DNA of 64,000 nt from Eucalyptus grandis. Taxonomy: Eukaryota; Streptophyta; Magnoliopsida; Myrtales; Myrtaceae. The stretch is taken from assembly GCF_016545825.1 (NCBI RefSeq), contig NC_052616.1, forward strand, positions 54,507,716 to 54,571,715. Direction: 5' to 3'. The position numbers and the translations under genes were made by a program. The notes under the pieces are model-generated. The model saw only the letters and a program-made list of their open reading frames with translations. It did no database searches and was not told where the DNA came from. Positions within the stretch are counted from its first letter, which is position 1. Every line of letters begins with the position of its first letter. Below, piece after piece: positions 58,500 through 64,000 of the stretch.

Positions 58500-58905
58500 A
58501 GACCCGTACCATTCTATGGTCGCCTAGAATAGTAACATGACTTTGTGAAGATACTTGCTTTCCCAGAACTCGTACCATTCTACTATCGCCCAATATGGTA
58601 GAAATGAGCTGCTTTCTCGGGACCCGTACCATTCTACGGTCGCCCAATACGGTAGAAAAGTTTTGTAAGGAATTGCTTTCCCAGGACCCGTACCATTCTA
58701 TGGTCGCCCAAAGACGGCAAAAATGTTTTGTCTAGGACCCGTACCATTCTACGGTCGCCTAAACGGGTATTCATTTTCCAGGACCCGTACCATTTTACGG
58801 TCGCTTGAATAAGGAATAAGTATTGTCAAGGACCCGTACCATTTTACGGTCGCCTAGACTGAGATTTTGCTTGGCTAGGACCCGAACCATTCTTCGGTCG
58901 CCTTA
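58500..58905. repeat. Tandem array of GACCCGTACCATTCTACGGTCGCC units
   Basis: Eight units share a core of about 24 bases (GGACCCGTACCATT, then CTACGGTCGCC) at about 58501, 58567, 58620, 58685, 58735, 58781, 58830 and 58880. They are separated by variable spacers (roughly 20-45 bases) that often contain TTTTGT or GCTTTCC. The core is much more conserved than the spacers. Confidence 0.85.
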
Positions 58906-61900
58906 ATTAGATTGAATCGGAGGAAAAATCTTTGGGGGACAACTCCATTGAGTGTCGGTGTAAAGGACTCGGGCTACGAAAGCACGCCAGGTCGATAAAA
59001 GAAATCCAGGCTACGAAGCAAGCCGAGTCAATATAACTGGACAGCTTGACCAAGTCAAGTGTCGATGCACTAAGAGAGAATACCTGCACAATGACAAGTA
59101 TTTTAGAGTATGGTAGAGATATACTTACCTGGTGATATCTTTGATTCTTGGAGATATGTCTTTTGAAATTTAGATATCCTGTGGAGGTCTTTCACCTCAT
59201 GGTGGAGGCTTCTCATCTCCTAATATCATGAAACATTCTGAAAGGAACTTGAATTACCTCGGACATGATTTAAAGCAAAACCGATATGCATTCATCAAAG
59301 AGATAGACAATCTGAGCTACTCTAGAATGCACATTTCAAAATTTAGTGAGGTTTTCATCAACTCAATCGGGGTTCATGCATAATAACCTTTGCATCACCC
59401 AAATTTCCACTTTGGAGAGAATTATCATTCAAGACAATCTTCACTCATGACATGGATTTCCTAAGAATACCAAATGAGGGACCTTCAGTTAGAAAGGACT
59501 TTCACTCACTCTCATTTAGAGGCTATTTTATGAGAATCACTCCATCTCACTATCATCATACCAACAAGGGTCCGAGTTTTCTCGCAAGCGGTACGACCTT
59601 ACCAATTTGAGAGGTCTTTAATAGGGACCGTAATGTGGGCTCGGTCAACGGCTTAACAAAGGGACTCTTTGAGTCAAGGCTATTGAAAGAACAACTCTTT
59701 AATCATCTCCGGGTTTACAAGTCAAGAACCCTGCAAAATGGGAAAGAAATAATCTTGCTCGCACTTTTCGAGCGATGCTTAAAACATGTGAACTCCTATG
59801 TTAATTCAAGTGCCATAATCTGAAGAGACTTTGTAAGGGATGTAATATAGGCTAGGTTCATGGGTTGAGAAATGGAAGGATAAGCGGGCTCAAAATATGT
59901 GTAAAGGGTGAGAGCTGATGATCATCTTGGCATTGCCACCAGTTTTTTTTTTTTTTTTTCACCATCGGGGATTGTCTTCATGAAGTGCCCCATTGATTAT
60001 GAAAACTCAGCATTTGAGTTCTTTGAGTATTGCTCCATTGAGACTCAATTCTTGCAATTAACAGTCACTTATATTGACTCTCTTTTTTCATCTATGGGTA
60101 TTGGCCTTGCTTTTACCAGGCACACCGCTTTTCATGCCCCTAGTTCTTATTCATTTTTTTTCACTTTTTTTTTCATGGGCATTGGCCTTGCTTTTACCAG
60201 GCACATTGCTTTTTCATGCCCCTTAGTTCTATTTTGATTTCTATGCATGCGTCGAGCAATTACACTTTGAATGACACTCAAACTTTCAAGGTCTTCATCT
60301 GTCTTTTGCCTTGCCCCAGTGTAGGGGATGATCACCAACTGGGTTTAAAAGAAATGAAATTACAGGCTCAAGTGGGCTATGCAAAGGGTATAAGTATGTA
60401 GGATAGAGAAGGAAATGCTCTTCGTCATCCTAAGTCACTTAAATTACCACATGAATTCAATGTAATAGCATGACTAGAGATGATTCAAGTGAGAACAAGA
60501 AAAATTCTTTTCATTTTCCTCATCTCATGATGCTGTCTCACCTCCAACTTGCCCCAATGTGAGGTGGTTCTTGACAGGGGTAATTTGAAAGAATTTCCAT
60601 AAGTGTATGGGGCTAAAAAGGTTAAGCAATGGATCACCTGTAGTGTTTAGGATAGAGAAATGAATTGCCCTCATCATTTCAGTTATCGTACCTTTTGCAA
60701 GAGAACTCTTTACCTTGTGAATATGGAACTTCCTCACTCATCTCACAAGTGTATAAGTAGGGGATTGTGTATAGGATAAGGCTTGCCTTTCATCATACTT
60801 GACACGTCTCATTCAGCATTCTTAAGCATTGATGTCACTCCATTAAATTGTCTATCTTGACAAATCTCCATGAAATTGGTGAGCTAAATCAATATGAAAA
60901 TTTTCTTTTCAAAAGAGTTCAGCAACTTTAAGCATAAAAAGTGTTTGTGACTTCAAAATAAACAATTTACTACACTCAAACATGATTTCAAGCATTCATT
61001 CAAGGAATTGTCCCATGAAGGGATTGTCTCAGCAATGGATGTCCCTAGATTGCCTCTATCGAAAGGGAATAAACACACAAATTGATCAATCGATGATGAA
61101 AATCCGATCTTTGATTTGATGAAATCTTGTTTTTGCCCCTGCACAAAACAACGTGCATGAATAGGATACTATGCAACATCAAAGTAAATTCAAATTGCAA
61201 AACCATTTTGGCTCGGATCGAGATTTTGTCTTAGTCATGCCACTACTAAAATCTGTAGTGCCCCCAATTCGTCATCTGCAAGGAAAAGAACAAAGCGTCA
61301 TCTCCCAAAATTATTTATGTTCAAAGACGAGATGTACCTCTTTCACCAAAGATGGATGATCCTCTTTAATGGGCGAGAATGAAAATTCCGTCAAGCATGG
61401 AAATGGAACACACTTTGTTTGGCTCTTCAAGATGGATATTTCAAGTAGTATCGAGATGTGACCGACATTAACTCTTTAGAAACTTGTTGAGTGAGAGTTG
61501 AACCAATTGCAACTTGATGTGCCTTTTTCAGATGCTTTCTTATCGGGTCAAGAAAGTAATGCTCTGAAACATGAAGTAAATGAGTCAAAAAATTAAACAA
61601 GGCTAATCTAACGCATGCTTTTTGGAAATGGCTTGAAAAATGATCTTTTTTTTTTGTTCTTTTGGAATTTTTTTGGATGAGGAAGCATGAAGAAGCCTAG
61701 TCCTCAGAATTCTCCTTGGATGATATTTTCTTTTCATTGTTGGATATCGTCACTTTGGGCTAGTTTGATGTACCCCATCATGTCCTCAAAACAAAACTTG
61801 TAATTTTATTGATATTCATCAATCAAATTACATTTATTGGAATGTGATGCTCAAGCACAGAAGAAATTGAAATCAATCCCTAAAAAGCGATAAGAATTCC

Positions 61901-63189
61901 CACGCAAGGGAAGGTGCATGCCCCTAATTAAATGAGGAAATGGAACAACTTAGGACCATGAATCATGTGTACTTGAATTCTTCACCCTCCTTGATCTTGT
62001 GATACGAACCCCTCAGGTCAGATATTCTTCCATCTAGATGTGTCGCTACCCTCTTCATGATGGCATCAAATTCGACTACCTCAGGAAAATGAGAAGATTC
62101 AAAAGGTCTTCTTGGCTCTCTTCTTGGAGTCGCAATTTCTCACTAAAGATAGATTGCAGCATTTTTGCTTGACAAGATAAGCTCTTTTTGATCCGTCATT
62201 TTAACTCTCAATCGTGAACGGATGGGTGAGCGGGATCGTTCCATAATCACCTAATTCAAATGAACGGGAACATGTAAGCATGAGGGTAAATAGAAAGTCG
62301 ATCCATGACAATGATCTACTCAATTTTTCCATTTTTTTTCATTTATTCATGAAAAGTTCTTACAAGAAGGGCATTTCCTAAAAATGGACTAGGAAAATAA
62401 AGATAGACACCCTAACAAGACCAAATTTCCTAAACATGAATTGAAAACAAATTCTCCAAAGCTTTTTTGGTAAATGATTCATTGCATAGCAATTTCCTCA
62501 TTTCATTTCTAATTGACAAATGAATTAGATCAAACGACTAACCTAGATTGTCATGGATGGACCAAAAGTAAATTGCATAGTATAGGAATAGAAGACTTAC
62601 TTCGCCAAGAAAAATTAATGGCAAGCACATAGACATGCGCATGGTAAGTGGCTCGATTTCTACTCTATAAGGCTTATCAAAGTGGAGCCACAAGGATGAT
62701 CGGACTAGCCACGGGCTTGTGGACTATGTCGGGTCCTCATGACTCCGGCTTGGTCAAAGAGCCGACCCAGGTCGCGAGCATGCGGACCGAGGTGGGTACT
62801 CTTGACACCATGAAAGAAATTTCGGGATTGAGATGGGCTACTCGTACCGCGAGCATGCGCTCGGAGTGGTATCCATCTCAATACCATCCTAAATAATCCT
62901 ATGCGGCCCAGGTCCGGCAGCAGGTTGTGTGTGCAAAAGTGTAGTGCAAGATGCAAGGCACGCAAAACAGTTTATATCAAGCAACACTTCGTATATAAAA
63001 ATAAACCATACATTCCTACACTTTCCTGCAAAACAAAGGTCAGCAAAGACTTCCACTTATACCTCCCATCCTGCAAGAACATTTAACACCTTAAATGTTA
63101 GGGGCGTACTTGGAATCCTCGCTGCCAAACAAAACATTTTTCAAAAGAAAAGAAAAATTGGCCTAAGTCCACTAAGAGTTTTATCTCAA
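58906..63189. other. LARD-like internal region without coding capacity
   Basis: Non-coding. It contains paired blocks at 60092-60135 and 60178-60220 (GGTATTGGCCTTGCTTTTAC/GGCATTGGCCTTGCTTTTAC, then CAGGCACA) and two related blocks with TGCCCCAGTGTAGGGGATGA (60313) and TGCCCCAATGTGAGGTGGTT (60551). No protein domain was recognised on either strand. Confidence 0.6.
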
Positions 63190-63211
63190 GTCCCCAGCGG
63201 AGTCGCCAAGC
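63190..63211 (-). other. LARD-like element primer-binding site
   Basis: On the minus strand GCTTGGCGACTCCGCTGGGG follows the 5' LTR end GGTCGCGACA. TGGCGACTCC.. ending in TGG-complement CCA fits a tRNA 3' end. Arg-tRNA sites of this type are reported for Tat/Ogre elements, which I recall but cannot check here. Confidence 0.65.
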
Positions 63212-64000
63212 TGTCGCGACCCAATTTTTTCAGGGGTGAACCACCTATGGTTTGGCTAATGGATTGTTAAGCCTAGACTTAACTCGGGCTCTCCCAAGCC
63301 CATACCAATTCGCGACTTAGGTTTGAATTGTTAACATGCAATTGAATTTTAACTAGGAGTCGCCACTAATCTATTTTTGGTGGGTCGATTAGAAACCCTA
63401 ATAAAGTAACGGGAGATTTACTTTACTCCTACGAACCAAAGATTTGGGTACGGGGACTTGATTACGCTAGATTTCTCTAACGCCCTTTCAGTACCATTTC
63501 TTTTATTTAAAAAAAAAAAAGGGTTTTGCAGGCAACTTGAATTAATTTTAAATCTATTTCACTAACATGTGAGGCGATCATGCGGGTGCGCAAACCACCA
63601 ATTTAACATCCAAGAAAAGCAATGAATAAATTGCAAGACTTACCTCATAGCAACGAAAGCATCTGCGTTGTTAGATCAGAATTCACATCAACAATCCTAG
63701 ATATGATTTCTAATTAACACGCAATTTCTTTTTTTTTTTCACTTAATTAATGAGAATCATGCTTTATGCAATGCATGCCACTAATTTAACATGAAATGAT
63801 ATGACATGGCAACATGACTTAGCTATATGACCTAAGCGAATGACATAAATAAGCATGTAATCTATCCTGAAGCATGAGATGGATTTATTCTAAAAAATAA
63901 TTTTTTTGTATTTTCCATGAGAATCGAAATTAAAGAAATGCAACACTTAAATATGCAATCTAAATTAATCTAATGACCTAATTCTAATGATGGGCAATTT
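63212..64000 (-). repeat. LARD-like element, 5' LTR (cut by the window end)
   Basis: 789 bases visible, starting TGTCGCGACC. It aligns with 54852 onward with few substitutions. It retains the segment from GGTTTTGCAGGCAACTTGAA to ACTAACATG that the other LTR lacks. Confidence 0.85.

Larger units (their letters stand above)
54852..64000 (-). mobile_element. Large LTR retrotransposon derivative (LARD-like), incomplete at the window end
   Basis: LTR (3440 bp, 54852-58291), internal region (4920 bp, 58292-63211) and second LTR from 63212 to the window end. Sense is minus: a purine tract adjoins the left LTR, and a tRNA-type site adjoins the right LTR. The internal region has no frame above about 110 codons and no gag, protease, reverse transcriptase or integrase motif, so the element must use proteins supplied in trans. 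The visible LTR parts are very similar (a few per cent differences plus an approximately 45-base deletion in the left copy near 55165), so it is rather young. The tRNA-Arg-like site and large LTRs resemble the Tat/Ogre Gypsy lineage, which is inference. The outer target duplication cannot be checked; the left flank is AACCT. Confidence 0.8.

Noticed and set aside
58500..58905. CRISPR-like short repeats with variable spacers
   Set aside because: Repeat and spacer pattern superficially similar, but spacers are themselves related and the array lies inside a plant retroelement with no cas genes.

Overview
The window is plant nuclear DNA. It has intron-containing receptor kinase genes with GT-AG junctions, Ty1-copia and Gypsy-type LTR retrotransposons, hAT and Mutator remnants, and AT-rich intergenic sequence. 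It looks like a woody eudicot. A Myrtaceae/Eucalyptus-like genome is only an impression from the CRK cluster and the repeat style; nothing in the sequence proves it.

The protein-coding theme is a tandem cluster of cysteine-rich receptor-like kinases (CRKs: signal peptide, two DUF26/Gnk2 domains, one transmembrane helix, Ser/Thr kinase), all on the + strand with the usual seven coding exons. There are four recognisable genes or pseudogenes: A (9124-12364), B (13022-15947), D (24199-28751) and E (34227-37465). A fifth, C, is only an upstream-region fragment (16388-16639 plus 19512-19600), split by a retrotransposon LTR. None of the four is fully open as sequenced. A has two 1-base deletions in the ectodomain and an intact kinase. 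E has an intact ectodomain and a kinase with many 1-base indels. D has several 1-base deletions and an early stop near its end. B is a decayed chimera. The flanks of A, C and E are related, so the cluster grew by segmental duplication of gene plus promoter.

Layout. 155-1330: decayed ATX3/4/5-type histone methyltransferase (PHD and SET pieces). 3410-7440: a fold-back element split by a 3.5 kb LTR. 7441-16639: CRK A, CRK B and the start of C. 16640-19511: solo LTR with target duplication AATCT. 19601-22500: duplicated CRK flank, a MULE-like MITE and an hAT transposase remnant. 23574-28751: fold-back element, duplicated promoter block and CRK D, which carries a 1 kb MULE-type element in intron 1. 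30810-31308: MuDR-like N-terminal fragment. 33631-37465: CRK E with its promoter. 38464-45150: two more solo LTRs, one containing a nested copia solo LTR. 47056-54589: complete but decayed Ty1-copia element on the minus strand (target duplication AAGCT). 54852-64000+: a large LTR element on the minus strand with no recognisable gag-pol (LARD-like), with its second LTR cut by the window end.

Three full solo LTRs (16640, 38464, 41346) and the LARD LTRs share the same termini (TGTTGACACC at one end, GGTCGCGACA at the other) although their lengths run from 2.1 to 3.8 kb. Most of the sequence outside the CRK cluster is explained by transposable elements. I found no novel gene system. The most informative signals are the indel pattern of the CRKs, the dated nesting of elements, and a tandem 'ACCCGTACCATT...GGTCGCC' array inside the LARD-like element.
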